Notes: generated by a model not told the origin, from the sequence alone. Positions 14,805-26,469 are shown, numbered from the stretch's first letter. The stretch: DNA of 64,000 nucleotides from Pseudomonas hormoni (GCF_018502625.1 NZ_CP075566.1:1617001-1681000); one strand, 5' to 3'. Numbers and translations are program-made.

Positions 14805-16154
14805 TCATTGCACGATGACCACTTCTTCGGTATCGCTGCCGCCATTGGATGACGTCACCCGAACCTTGGCCGGTGGAATCGGTGAGATCCCGGTGGCCAG
14901 GCTTTTGACCGCGCCGTCGCCACTGAGGGCGCCGATGGCAACGCCGGTGCCCGAGGTGGCGTTCAGCACTGGCGGCGAAGTTTCGTCACTGGTGGAGGCC
15001 ACCACCGTTATTTGCCCGGTACTCAGGCTGTACTCGGCGCGCTGGATCACCACCAGGTCGGTCAGCGGCATGGGCAAGGTAGTTGGGGTGCTGCTTGGGA
15101 TGGCCAGGTGGTTGTCGGCGGTCACTTGCAAGGTGCTTGGCAAGCTTGGGTTGGTCGACGACTGTGCGTACCAGTTGCCGGTGGTGTTGGCTTCGCGCAG
15201 GTTCAGCACTGGGTTGTTGCTGTCCAGGGTGACGGTGGCGGGTGGCGGCGGAGCCATGACGAACACGTCCTGCTGCGCCACCGGTGCGCTGGCGCCGGCA
15301 TGTCGCGAGTAGGTGCTGCGCTGGGGGATCATCGGTGTCGGCCGGATCACGCTCGACAATTTGCCGGAGACGGCGAATACCGTGGTCCGCAGGTCCAGGC
15401 CTCCTGGCCCTTCGATGCGGATGAAGTTGGTGTTGAACGGGCTCCCGGTGACGGCTTCTTCGAGGTTCGGATCGCCGATGAAGGTTTCCGCCTGACCGGT
15501 GACCGGGTTGGTTTCGGTGTAAGGGCCGTTGACGCTGCGCAGGAAGGGGCCGACATCACCTTTGAGGGCGCCGTCGTAGGTCTTCGGCGTACCGATGCCG
15601 ATGTCCCGGGTCATGTTGATCGCGCGCCGACCGGGGGTGTCGATGTTGAACACATCGACGCCGTAGGGGTGGGTGATGACGTAGGTGCCGGCGGTGGGCA
15701 CGTCGACGCGAATGCGCACCCGGGCGAAGCTGACCTGGTCGCCGTCAATCGGCTCTTCGGCGGCGAAGGCGGCTTCGATGGCCGAGCCGTAGGCCAGGTC
15801 GATGCCCCTGGCCGCATCGACAATCGTACCGTCGACGGTGAACCAGAACGCTTCATCGGGAAAGTTGGTCGGGAAGACGATCGGTTGCGCGTCGTCGAAC
15901 ACCCCCGGCGTCGGCAGCAGGTTGCACATGTACGTCGGTGCGCCCGGCACACCGGGCACCCGTGAACTGACAGCCTTGGACAGGCAAAGATCAAGAGTTC
16001 GACCGTGGGTGTCCTGATACCAGGCAGCAAAGGCACCGTTCTTGGTGGTGACGTAAGGACCGGGGTCGACAGCGAACAACGCTGCCTGGGCGACGCCTTG
16101 GGCCAGAGTGGACACGACCAGGGCGATCGCGGTTTTGGACAGTAAAGGGTGCAT
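14805..16154 (-). CDS. Secreted protein of unknown family, first gene of the curlin operon
   Basis: The product is 449 residues: signal peptide (GVAQA-A, about residue 24), then the same module as the next gene (VDPGPYVTT, WYQDTHGRTLDLC, SSRVPG, YMCNLLPTPGVFDD, EAFWF, VDVPTAGTYVITHPYGVD, FLRSVNGPYTE, IGDPNLEEAVTGSP). It ends at SSNGGSDTEEVVIVQ, just where the longer paralogue continues into its Ig-like repeats. It contains few cysteines, one in LDLCLSKAVSS and one in YMC, both conserved in the paralogue and possibly forming a disulfide. The start is the ATG at 16154; a longer open frame upstream crosses the sigma-54 promoter. The function is unknown. Confidence 0.78.
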   Translation of the reverse strand: MHPLLSKTAIALVVSTLAQGVAQAALFAVDPGPYVTTKNGAFAAWYQDTHGRTLDLCLSKAVSSRVPGVPGAPTYMCNLLPTPGVFDDAQPIVFPTNFPDEAFWFTVDGTIVDAARGIDLAYGSAIEAAFAAEEPIDGDQVSFARVRIRVDVPTAGTYVITHPYGVDVFNIDTPGRRAINMTRDIGIGTPKTYDGALKGDVGPFLRSVNGPYTETNPVTGQAETFIGDPNLEEAVTGSPFNTNFIRIEGPGGLDLRTTVFAVSGKLSSVIRPTPMIPQRSTYSRHAGASAPVAQQDVFVMAPPPPATVTLDSNNPVLNLREANTTGNWYAQSSTNPSLPSTLQVTADNHLAIPSSTPTTLPMPLTDLVVIQRAEYSLSTGQITVVASTSDETSPPVLNATSGTGVAIGALSGDGAVKSLATGISPIPPAKVRVTSSNGGSDTEEVVIVQ

Positions 16155-16213
16155 GAGTATTCCCTCTATCAGAGACCTGCCCCGTGGTGATGGGTCAGTT
16201 GAGGGGGAGTGGC

Positions 16214-16230
16214 GGCAACTTCCATACCAA
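16214..16230 (-). promoter_or_regulatory. Sigma-54 promoter of the curlin/matrix operon
   Basis: Read on the reverse strand, TTGGTATGGAAGTTGCC fits YTGGCACGRNNNTTGCW, with both GG (-24) and TTGC (-12) intact. The predicted start is near 16203, about 50 bases before the ATG at 16154. A TCCCC-N6-GGGGG dyad lies about 90 bp upstream. Confidence 0.65.
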
Positions 16231-16317
16231 TCGCGGGAAACGGCCTTCAGAGGCCCGGAATCAGGGCGTCTCAGGCTCAAGCGGCGTTGGAATGCCGGCC
16301 GGTCATTAGGGCCACTG

Positions 16318-16333
16318 TCCCCAGCTTTGGGGG
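16318..16333. promoter_or_regulatory. Candidate enhancer site shared by curlin operon and kinase gene
   Basis: The dyad TCCCC-AG-CTTTGGGGG is nearly identical to that at 22-37. It sits in the 272-bp region between the reverse curlin operon and the forward sensor kinase gene, about 90 bp upstream of the curlin -24/-12 promoter. A further TTGGGGAAG is at 16345-16353. A TATAAC at 16391-16396 could be a -10 element for the kinase gene. Nothing else was seen in this gap. Confidence 0.5.
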
Positions 16334-16426
16334 TAGATGGAAAATTGGGGAAGTGCGGACCCAGGGTCGGGCAAACAGCCATGAGTGGGCTATAACCAAT
16401 GGGGGGAACCGCCGAGAAGTACGCCC

Positions 16427-17872
16427 ATGAACTTGCCTACGCAAACGCTCCCGTCCGAGGAGGGCACTCGCCTGAGCTCGCGCAAGCAGCCGTTCAACCT
16501 GCTGCGCTGGTTTTCGCTCATCAGCATGGCGGTGATCGGCACGGTGGCGGTGGCGCTGGGCGCAGTGTCCACGCGGTTTGTGATTACCGAGAGCGTACAG
16601 CGCGATGCGATGTTGACCTCGCAGTTCATTCAGACGATCGCATACGCCGAGATGCGTCATGTGTCGATCCCGAATGTGCGGACCATGGGCGAGCTGCTGG
16701 ACCCGCGCAAAGACAGGGATTTCCCGGACGTCGACCCGATGGACCGCGCCAATGTCCGGGGCGAATTTCTCGACCATATCGAGCACCTGCCGGACGTGAT
16801 CCTGGCCAACATCTATGCGCCCGATCGCATGGTGGTCTGGTCGACAAACCCGGCATTGATGGGAACCACGATCCTCGCCGACGAAGACCTGGAGCAGGCG
16901 TTTGCCTCCAGGAAGCCGGTGTCGACCAGCTACCACAATGTCGACAAGGCACGCATGGAGCAGAAGTTCGTATCGCCACCGGATTTCATCTTCATCGAAA
17001 ACTACATTCCGCTGTTCGATGCCGATGGGAAGAACGTCACCGCGATGGTGGAGATCTACAAGGAACCGAAGGACCTGATCGACCGCATGGAGCGCGGCCT
17101 GGTGTTGATCTGGCTGGCCACCGCGCTGGGCGGCGGGCTGATTTATCTGGGGCTGTACTGGATCGTGCGCCGGGCGGCGATTCTGCTGGCGGTGCAACAA
17201 AAACAATTGATTACCAACGAGACGTTCGTTGCCCTGGGTGAGATGTCGTCGGCGGTGGCCCACAGTTTGCGTAACCCGTTGGCGACCATTCGCTCAAGCG
17301 CCGAGCTGGCGCTGGAGTTCGACAGCGGCCCGGCGCACAAAAACATCACCGACATCATCGGCCAGGCGGATCGCATGTCGAAATGGGTAAGGGAACTGCT
17401 GCAATCCTTGCGCCCGCTCCATGACGAGCCCGAAGCGGTGAACCTGGTGGCGGCGTTGCATGACAGCCTCATGGCCTTCGAACAGCAGATCGCCAACGCC
17501 GGGGTTCACGTGGTGTTCGAGCCGAAGGACACGCCGATGGTCCTGAGCCAGCCAATACAGTTGTCGCAAATCCTCAGCAGTTTGTTGGCCAATGCGCTGG
17601 AAGCCATGGACAAGGGCGGCACGCTGACCATCACCCTGGAAGCCACTGATGCCCGAGGCGTCAGTATGGTGGTGAGAGACACGGGCAAAGGCATGAACGA
17701 GGAACAACGCAACCTGGCCTTCCGGCCGTTTTTCACCACCAAGCAAGGCGGGCTGGGTGTCGGGCTGGTGCTGGTCAAACGAATCATGGAACGCTACGGC
17801 GGTGCCGTGAGCCTGGAAAGTTGCGAGGGCGAGGGCACGTGTGCACGCCTGTCATTCAAGCGGATTCCCTGA
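16427..17872 (+). CDS. Membrane sensor histidine kinase, MnxS1-like
   Basis: The product is 481 residues: an N-terminal membrane helix (about 27-48), a periplasmic sensor segment of about 150 residues, and a second helix (about 212-235). These are followed by a phosphoacceptor helix with HSLRNPLATIRSSAELALE and a HATPase domain with N box NALEAMDKGG, DTGKGM and GGLGVGLVLVKRIMER. It is a close paralogue of the kinase at 21973-23493. The arrangement of two such kinases flanking an oxidase and SCO gene, followed by a sigma-54 regulator, resembles mnxS1/mnxS2/mnxR of P. putida GB-1, required there for Mn(II) oxidation. The ortholog assignment is by memory of that system and context. Confidence 0.82.
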   Translation: MNLPTQTLPSEEGTRLSSRKQPFNLLRWFSLISMAVIGTVAVALGAVSTRFVITESVQRDAMLTSQFIQTIAYAEMRHVSIPNVRTMGELLDPRKDRDFPDVDPMDRANVRGEFLDHIEHLPDVILANIYAPDRMVVWSTNPALMGTTILADEDLEQAFASRKPVSTSYHNVDKARMEQKFVSPPDFIFIENYIPLFDADGKNVTAMVEIYKEPKDLIDRMERGLVLIWLATALGGGLIYLGLYWIVRRAAILLAVQQKQLITNETFVALGEMSSAVAHSLRNPLATIRSSAELALEFDSGPAHKNITDIIGQADRMSKWVRELLQSLRPLHDEPEAVNLVAALHDSLMAFEQQIANAGVHVVFEPKDTPMVLSQPIQLSQILSSLLANALEAMDKGGTLTITLEATDARGVSMVVRDTGKGMNEEQRNLAFRPFFTTKQGGLGVGLVLVKRIMERYGGAVSLESCEGEGTCARLSFKRIP

Positions 17873-17888
17873 AATGGGGGATGAACTT

Positions 17889-17904
17889 TCCCCGGTAGCG
17901 GGTG
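17889..17904. promoter_or_regulatory. Weaker candidate enhancer site upstream of the oxidase gene
   Basis: TCCCC-GGTAGC-GGGTG keeps the outer arms of the dyad found at 22-37 and 16318-16333 in the same 16-base span, about 95 bp upstream of the -24 element. It overlaps a larger inverted pair, TGGGGGATGA (17875-17884) and TCATTCCCCA (17905-17914), which may be an additional or alternative binding site. Confidence 0.35.
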
Positions 17905-17998
17905 TCATTCCCCAGTCGTTTTTTCGGGCGTGGCAAATTGATGTTGATAAGCCATTGTTTCGATAGGTATTAATCTTTCGAATAAACTTGTTACAAGT

Positions 17999-18015
17999 CT
18001 GGCTAGCTCCTTGCA
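17999..18015 (+). promoter_or_regulatory. Sigma-54 promoter of the multicopper oxidase operon
   Basis: CTGGCTAGCTCCTTGCA has TGGC at -24 and TTGCA at -12 in exact consensus spacing. The predicted transcription start is about 30 bases before the ATG at 18057. Confidence 0.7.
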
Positions 18016-18056
18016 AAACCCCCATTACCCCCTTCACAACTTCGAGGCGGCTGGTG

Positions 18057-20860
<2,804 letters not shown>

Positions 20861-20864
<4 letters not shown>

Positions 20865-21895
20865 TCCGCAGGGGAGCCGGCATGACATCACGTACGCCGC
20901 GCTCCCGCGCCCTGGGCATGTACCTGATTTTGCTGCTGGTCAGCTGTGTGCTGGCCGCTTGGGTACTGCTCGCTCATGAAGGTGATGAACCGTCGCCGAC
21001 GGAATCGGCGACACCCTGGGGCGGTGATTACTTCCCCAACACCTTGCTGACCGATCAGGACGGTCGGCAGGTGCGTTTTTTCGATGACCTGATCAAGGGC
21101 AAAGTGGTGGTGATCAACTTCATCTTCACCACGTGCAGCGACTCCTGTCCGCTGGAAACCGCGCGCCTGCGCCAGGTGCAACAGTTGTTGGGGCCCCGGG
21201 TTGGCCAGGACATTTTTTTCTACTCGATCAGCATCGACCCGTTGAGCGATACACCCGAAGTGCTCAAGGCCTACGCACAGCGCTTCAAGGTCGGGCCAGG
21301 CTGGCAGTTTCTCACCGGCGAATTCGATGCCGTTACCGATCTGCGCAAAAAGCTCGGGCTGTTCATCGAAGGCGTCGACAACGGCCGCAGCAAGGACCAC
21401 AACCTGAGCCTGATCGTGGGCAACCAGAGTACCGGTCGCTGGATGAAAGCCTCACCGTTCGAGAATCCATGGATCCTCGCCGATCAGTTGGCCAATACCT
21501 TGCAGAACTGGAAGCAACCCAGCGTTGAAGAAAGTTATGTCGATGCGCCCGAGATCCGTCCGCCGAGCAACGGCGAAGAGTTGTTTCGCACCCGTTGTGC
21601 GTCGTGTCACAGCCTCGGGCCGCAAGACGGGCAGGGCATCGGCATGCGCAGCATCGGTCCGGACCTGATCGGCGTGACGCGTCTACGGGATCCCGCCTGG
21701 CTCAATCGCTGGATCCGCGAACCGGATCGCATGCTTGCCGAAAAGGACCCGATTGCGCTGGAACTGTTTCAACGCTTTGACCAAGTGCCGATGCCAAACC
21801 TGCGTCTGGATGTGAACGCGGCGCAGTCCATCGTCGATTTTCTGGAGGAAGAAACCGAACGTCAGCAACTGTTGCAGGCCGCACAGGCGCCATAG
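20861..21895 (+). CDS. SCO1/SenC copper chaperone fused to cytochrome c
   Basis: The product is 344 residues: an N-terminal membrane anchor (about 16-36), an SCO/thioredoxin-like domain with the copper motif CSDSC (in FTTCSDSCPLETARL) and the downstream His region KDHNLSL, and then a C-terminal class I cytochrome c domain with haem motif CASCH and a likely Met ligand in QVPMPNL. SCO proteins deliver copper to oxidases. Here the fusion is coupled by ATGA overlap to the multicopper oxidase, so it probably metallates that enzyme and passes or receives electrons in the periplasm. An ATG at 20882 is an alternative start. Confidence 0.88.
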
Positions 21896-21972
21896 CGGCT
21901 AATTACTATCGTCGAGCACCGGGCTCGAACAATGCCACCTACACTGATCCGAAACGCCACTGAAAAGGCTTC

Positions 21973-23493
21973 ATGTCAGTATCCAGGATTCGCCCCATGC
22001 AGATACTCGAACAACAAAAAGTACCTGCGCCGCCGAATACGCCGGCAGCAGAAAGCACGGGATGGCGTGGACAGTTCAATCTGCTGCGCTGGTTCTCCTT
22101 CGGCAGCTTTTTCATTATTGCCGCCGTGGCGTTGGGGCTTGGCTACATTTCCACGCGTTTCGTGGTCGAGGAGAGCATCGCGCGCGATTCCATGCTGACC
22201 GCGCAATTCGTTCAGGCCATCGGTGATGCCGAAATTCGCCACGCGTCGATCACCCCGAACAGAACCATGGGCGAAATGCTCGACCCGCGTCAGGATAACG
22301 CCTACCCCGATGTCAATCCGGGTGCCCGTGCCGCCTCGCGCAACGAGTTTCTCGATCATGTGGGGCATCTGCCGGACATGCTGCTGGCCACGGTGTACGC
22401 GCTGGATCGCACCGTGGTCTGGTCGACCAACCCGGAGTTGATCGGCGTGCGAATTGAAGATGATGAGGAGCTGGACGAGTCCTTCGCGATGAAGGAAGCC
22501 GTGTCCACCAGCTACCACGAGATCGATGAAGAACGTCCCGAGCAGAGACTGCTGCGCGAGCCGGAGTATCTGTTCATCGAAAACTACATTCCGATGTTCA
22601 ATGCCGACAAGACCAAGGTCATCGCCATGGTCGAGGTCTACAAGGAGCCGGTTGATCTGGTTGCGCGCATCCAGCGCGGTTTCAAGTCGATATGGGTGGC
22701 GACCGTGCTTGGCGGTGCCGTCATCTACCTCGGGCTGTTCTGGATTGTGCAGCGTGCGGCCAAGCTGCTCGAGAGCCAGCAGAAACAGCTGATCGCCAAC
22801 GAAACCTTCGTGGCCCTGGGGGAAATGTCCTCGGCCGTGGCCCACAGCTTGCGCAATCCGCTGGCGAACATTCGCTCCAGCGCCGAACTGGCCCAGGAGA
22901 TCGCCAGCCAGAGCTCACAGAAAAACATCGGCGACATCATCAGTCAGGTCGATCGCATGTCGCGCTGGGTTCGCGAGCTGCTGGTGTCGTTGCGGCCGAT
23001 GACTGACGAGTATGAAACAGTGGATCTGGTGCTCGCCATCGACGACACCCTGAGTGCCTTCGACGCGCTGATCAACCGCTCCAATGTCGACGTTCGTTTC
23101 ACACCCAATGCCTGCCCGCCGGTCGTCAGCCAACAGGTGTTGCTGACGCAAATTCTCAACAGCCTGTTTGCCAACGCCCTGGAAGCCATGCCCAAGGGCG
23201 GTCTGCTGAGCATCGAGATTGAATCGCCGCAGGCCGGGCACGTGCGCATGACCCTGAGCGATACCGGCAAGGGCATGACCAAACAGCAGCAGCAAATGGT
23301 CTTCAAGCCGTTTTTCACCACCAAACAAGGCGGGTTGGGCGTCGGCCTGGCCCTGGTCAAACGAATAATGGAACGCTTCGAGGGCTCGGTCGAACTGACC
23401 AGTCAGGAGCAGCAAGGGACCCGCGTCAGTCTTAATTTTAAAGTGGCAACGGGAGGGGAATATGGGGCAGAGCATTCTGCTGGTCGAGGATGA
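21973..23493 (+). CDS. Membrane sensor histidine kinase, MnxS2-like
   Basis: The product is 506 residues with the same layout as the kinase at 16427: helix about 39-60, periplasmic domain, helix about 236-258, phosphoacceptor HSLRNPLANIRSSAELAQE, N box NALEAMPKGG, DTGKGM and GGLGVGLALVKRIMERF. Long stretches are identical between the two (VAHSLRNPLA, FFTTKQGGLGVG, YHEIDEE versus YHNVDKA), so they arose by duplication. Its 3' end overlaps the response regulator gene by 32 bases, indicating a cognate pair. Two paralogous kinases feeding one regulator would allow two signals to be integrated. Confidence 0.85.
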   Translation: MSVSRIRPMQILEQQKVPAPPNTPAAESTGWRGQFNLLRWFSFGSFFIIAAVALGLGYISTRFVVEESIARDSMLTAQFVQAIGDAEIRHASITPNRTMGEMLDPRQDNAYPDVNPGARAASRNEFLDHVGHLPDMLLATVYALDRTVVWSTNPELIGVRIEDDEELDESFAMKEAVSTSYHEIDEERPEQRLLREPEYLFIENYIPMFNADKTKVIAMVEVYKEPVDLVARIQRGFKSIWVATVLGGAVIYLGLFWIVQRAAKLLESQQKQLIANETFVALGEMSSAVAHSLRNPLANIRSSAELAQEIASQSSQKNIGDIISQVDRMSRWVRELLVSLRPMTDEYETVDLVLAIDDTLSAFDALINRSNVDVRFTPNACPPVVSQQVLLTQILNSLFANALEAMPKGGLLSIEIESPQAGHVRMTLSDTGKGMTKQQQQMVFKPFFTTKQGGLGVGLALVKRIMERFEGSVELTSQEQQGTRVSLNFKVATGGEYGAEHSAGRG

Positions 23494-24892
23494 CGAACTC
23501 CTCGCCGAGAACATTCAGACCTATCTTGAGCTCAAGGAATTCGAGGTAACGGTCTGCCACTCGGCTGAAGAGGCGCTGGAGCAAATGCGCACGTTCGCTC
23601 CGGACGTGGTGCTGACCGACAACTCGCTGCCGGGCATGAGCGGTCACGACCTGATCCAGAAGCTGCGCATCAGCGCGCCGGACCTGAAAGTGATCATGAT
23701 GACCGGCTACGGCAATGTCGAAGACGCCGTGGTGGCGATGAAAGAGGGCGCGTTCCATTACGTCACCAAGCCGGTAGCGCTGCCGGAACTCAAGCTGTTG
23801 CTGGACAAGGCCCTGGCTACCGACCGGATGGAACGAACGCTGTCGTTCTATCAGGAGCGCGAAGCGCAGAAATCGGGGGTGCAGGCGTTGATCGGCGAAT
23901 CGGGGCCCATGCTCTATCTCAAAGGCACCATTACGCAGTTGCTCGACGCCGAGCGCCGGATGGCCAACACCGATCTGCCGCCCGTGCTGGTGGAAGGCGA
24001 GACCGGCACCGGCAAGGAACTGGTGGCCCGCGCGCTGCATTTTGACGGTCCGCGTGCCAAGGGGCCGTTCATTGAATTCAACTGCGCATCGATCCCTTCC
24101 AACCTGGTGGAGTCGGAACTGTTCGGCCACGAGAAGGGCGCGTTCACCGACGCCAAGGACCGTCGCGTTGGCCTGGTAGAAGCGGCCGATGGCGGGACGT
24201 TGTTTCTTGATGAAGTGGGTGAAATGGACCTGCTGCTGCAGGCCAAACTGCTGAAGCTGATCGAAGACCGGACCATTCGCCGGGTCGGTTCGGTGAAAGA
24301 GCGCAAGGTCAATTTGCGGGTGATCAGCGCCACCAACTGCAACCTCGAGCAAATGGTCCAGCAGGGCAAGTTTCGCCGCGACCTGTTCTTCCGCCTGCGC
24401 ATCATTTCGATCAAGGTGCCGCGCCTGTACGCCCGTGGTGAAGACATCCTGCTACTGGCCCGGCATTTCCTGGCGATCCACGGCAAACGCTATGGCAAAC
24501 CGAACCTGTATTTCAGCGATCAGGCCGAAGATTTGCTGCTCAGCTACAACTGGCCGGGCAACGTGCGCGAATTGCGCAACATGCTCGAACAAACCGTGCT
24601 GCTGGCCCAGAGCGACAGCATCGCCGCCCACCAGTTGAACGTCTGCCTGAGCCTGGTGGATGAACCGCTGGCGATGCCGGAGGCACAACAACACAGCGAG
24701 CCACGTCCGGTCTACAACGGCAACGAGTCGATGAACCTGCCGGAGGTGGAACGCGACATGGTGCGCAAGATGCTCGACAGGACCGACTGGAACGTCACCA
24801 AATCCGCACGCCTGCTGGGCCTGAGCCGCGACATGCTGCGCTACCGGATCGAAAAACTCGGCCTCGCGCGCCCGGACAAACGTCAATGGTAA
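23462..24892 (+). CDS. mnxR: Sigma-54-dependent response regulator, MnxR-like
   Basis: The product is 476 residues: receiver domain (D53 in TDNSLPG, K103), AAA+ sigma-54 interaction domain with Walker A GETGTGKE, and a Fis-type helix-turn-helix at the C-terminus (NVTKSARLLGLSRDMLRYRI). The sigma-54 contact loop reads GAFTDA instead of the common GAFTGA. It is the only sigma-54 activator in the window and the natural candidate to bind the TCCCC-N6-GGG dyads before the three -24/-12 promoters. The symbol is given because the gene order matches the P. putida Mnx regulators; the name is less certain than the family. Confidence 0.85.
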   Translation: MGQSILLVEDDELLAENIQTYLELKEFEVTVCHSAEEALEQMRTFAPDVVLTDNSLPGMSGHDLIQKLRISAPDLKVIMMTGYGNVEDAVVAMKEGAFHYVTKPVALPELKLLLDKALATDRMERTLSFYQEREAQKSGVQALIGESGPMLYLKGTITQLLDAERRMANTDLPPVLVEGETGTGKELVARALHFDGPRAKGPFIEFNCASIPSNLVESELFGHEKGAFTDAKDRRVGLVEAADGGTLFLDEVGEMDLLLQAKLLKLIEDRTIRRVGSVKERKVNLRVISATNCNLEQMVQQGKFRRDLFFRLRIISIKVPRLYARGEDILLLARHFLAIHGKRYGKPNLYFSDQAEDLLLSYNWPGNVRELRNMLEQTVLLAQSDSIAAHQLNVCLSLVDEPLAMPEAQQHSEPRPVYNGNESMNLPEVERDMVRKMLDRTDWNVTKSARLLGLSRDMLRYRIEKLGLARPDKRQW

Positions 24893-25278
24893 ACGGGCGT
24901 CGCCTGGCCCTGGCGACTGAGGCAGGCCAGCAGGCACGTGGGGTCGACGACTTCTTCGTTCACGTAGACGCCGCGTTCCGGATCGTAGGAGCGGATGAAC
25001 ACCCGGACGGTGGCATCCGCGACCGTCGGCAACCGTGAGTCGGAAAACTCATGCTGGCTGGCGATCGGGATGAAATCCAGAGGGGGTGTCGGGATGTACG
25101 AGCGCGGCGGTACCGTGCTCAGGGTCGGCGGAACGGGGTGGGCGAACGGCTGGTTTTCCCCGTAATAGTTGAACTCGCTGCTGTACTCGGACGTGGGTAC
25201 CAGGCTGTCTTGCGCGTGAACGCCGGTGGCGGCGGTCAGGCAGAGGGCGAACAACAGCGGCAGATGGGTGTGTTTCAT
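24883..25278 (-). CDS. Small secreted protein of unknown function
   Basis: The product is 131 residues with a clear signal peptide (MKHTHLPLLFALCLTAATG, cleavage near VHA-Q), a proline-rich middle (PVPPTLSTVPPRSYIPTPP) and a C-terminal half containing two close cysteines (CLLAC). No family was recognised. It converges on and overlaps the sigma-54 regulator gene by 10 bases, so the two transcripts are antisense at their ends. The start ATG at 25278 is preferred because the upstream in-frame ATG would precede the signal peptide. Confidence 0.65.
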   Translation of the reverse strand: MKHTHLPLLFALCLTAATGVHAQDSLVPTSEYSSEFNYYGENQPFAHPVPPTLSTVPPRSYIPTPPLDFIPIASQHEFSDSRLPTVADATVRVFIRSYDPERGVYVNEEVVDPTCLLACLSRQGQATPVYH

Positions 25279-25449
25279 GGCAGTACCTGCGAAATCGGTT
25301 TTCCCGCATTTCCCCAAGGTCATTAACTATAGCTGCCGAATGTGGGCGATGCCTGGCTTACAACATTCCAACAAACGCCACATGGGTTTTTCAAAAGCGC
25401 TGATCTAGACTCGGGCCGGTCTGATAAAACCCGAGTTCTGGAGTGTGCA

Positions 25450-26256
25450 ATGGAAATGCCGTCAAAAGAAAAGGCCATCGCCAGCAACCGCGATGCCTGG
25501 AATGACTCCGCCCGACACCACAAAGACAATCCCGAATGGCTCTCAATTCTGAAGGCGGTCACTCAAGGCGATTTTTGCTGCATCGATAACACCTTGCGCG
25601 GTGTGCTGGAGCAGGTCGGTGTCGACGGCAAGGACGTTGTGCAACTGGGCTGTAACAACGGTCGCGAAAGTCTTTCACTGTTTGCGTTGGGTGCCCGCAG
25701 CGTTGTGGGTGTTGACCAGTCCGGGGCCTTTCTCGATCAGGCGCGTGAGCTGGCATCGCGCTCGCCGCATGCGCCTGAATTCATCGAGGCTGACATTCAT
25801 CATCTGCCGAATGAGTTGCACAACCGGTTCGATGTGGCGCTGATCACCATCGGCGTCTTGAACTGGATGCCGGACATCGGTGAATTCCTGCGCCACGTCG
25901 CACACACCCTCAAGCCCGGTGGCGCACTGGTGGTGTACGAAACCCACCCGTTTCTGGAGATGTTCGACCCCGAAGCAGCTGACCCTGATCGCTTGGCCAG
26001 TTCGTACTTTCGCAGCGAGCCGTTCGTGCAGGACCAGCCGATCGTTTACGAAGGTAAGGTCGAACAGCAGGCCGCGACGTCCTACTGGTTCGTCCACACG
26101 TTGGGCGCGATCTTCACCGGCGCCATCGAGGCGGGATTGCAGATCAGCCACTTCAAGGAGTATCCGCATTCCAATCGCGAGGAGCTTTATGACCGCTATC
26201 AGCAGCGAGAGGCGCAGTTACCGTTGTGTTTTACGTGGGTAGGGGTGAAGTACTGA
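25450..26256 (+). CDS. SAM-dependent methyltransferase, class I
   Basis: The product is 268 residues. The Rossmann motif I reads VVQLGCNNGRESLSLFALGA, followed by the acidic VDQSG, the motif IV region FDVALITIGVLNWMPD and HTLKPGGALVVYETHP. The substrate cannot be deduced. The ATG at 25450 has GGAG six bases upstream. The gene stands alone between a small secreted protein gene on the other strand and the ABC transporter operon, separated from the latter by a REP fragment. Confidence 0.85.
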   Translation: MEMPSKEKAIASNRDAWNDSARHHKDNPEWLSILKAVTQGDFCCIDNTLRGVLEQVGVDGKDVVQLGCNNGRESLSLFALGARSVVGVDQSGAFLDQARELASRSPHAPEFIEADIHHLPNELHNRFDVALITIGVLNWMPDIGEFLRHVAHTLKPGGALVVYETHPFLEMFDPEAADPDRLASSYFRSEPFVQDQPIVYEGKVEQQAATSYWFVHTLGAIFTGAIEAGLQISHFKEYPHSNREELYDRYQQREAQLPLCFTWVGVKY

Positions 26257-26280
26257 GACCGAATCAAGAACACCGCTGTA

Positions 26281-26310
26281 CCTGTAGGAGCGTGCCCGCG
26301 AAGAGGCCGG
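26281..26310. repeat. Degenerate single REP sequence
   Basis: CCTGTAGGAGC followed by GTGCCCGCGAAGAGGCC is a REP arm with an internal deletion compared with the copies at 9987 and 59230. No inverse partner is nearby. Confidence 0.6.
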
Positions 26311-26356
26311 CCCATTCACCGCACACGCAAAGGTTTCCTCCTCCGGGCTGAATCAA

Positions 26357-26380
26357 CCCGATCACCCCCCAAGATCGGGT
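26357..26380. repeat. Small perfect hairpin upstream of the ABC operon
   Basis: ACCCGATC and GATCGGGT pair perfectly around an eight-base loop. There is no T-tract. It could be an operator for the downstream ABC genes or a weak terminator of the methyltransferase transcript. Confidence 0.35.
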
Positions 26381-26469
26381 CGTCGGCCGAGAAGGACTGA
26401 AAACCCCAACGGACAAAACCCATCCCGGCCCGCTATCCTTTGCCCCACGCCCCTCAATCAGGTTCACCC

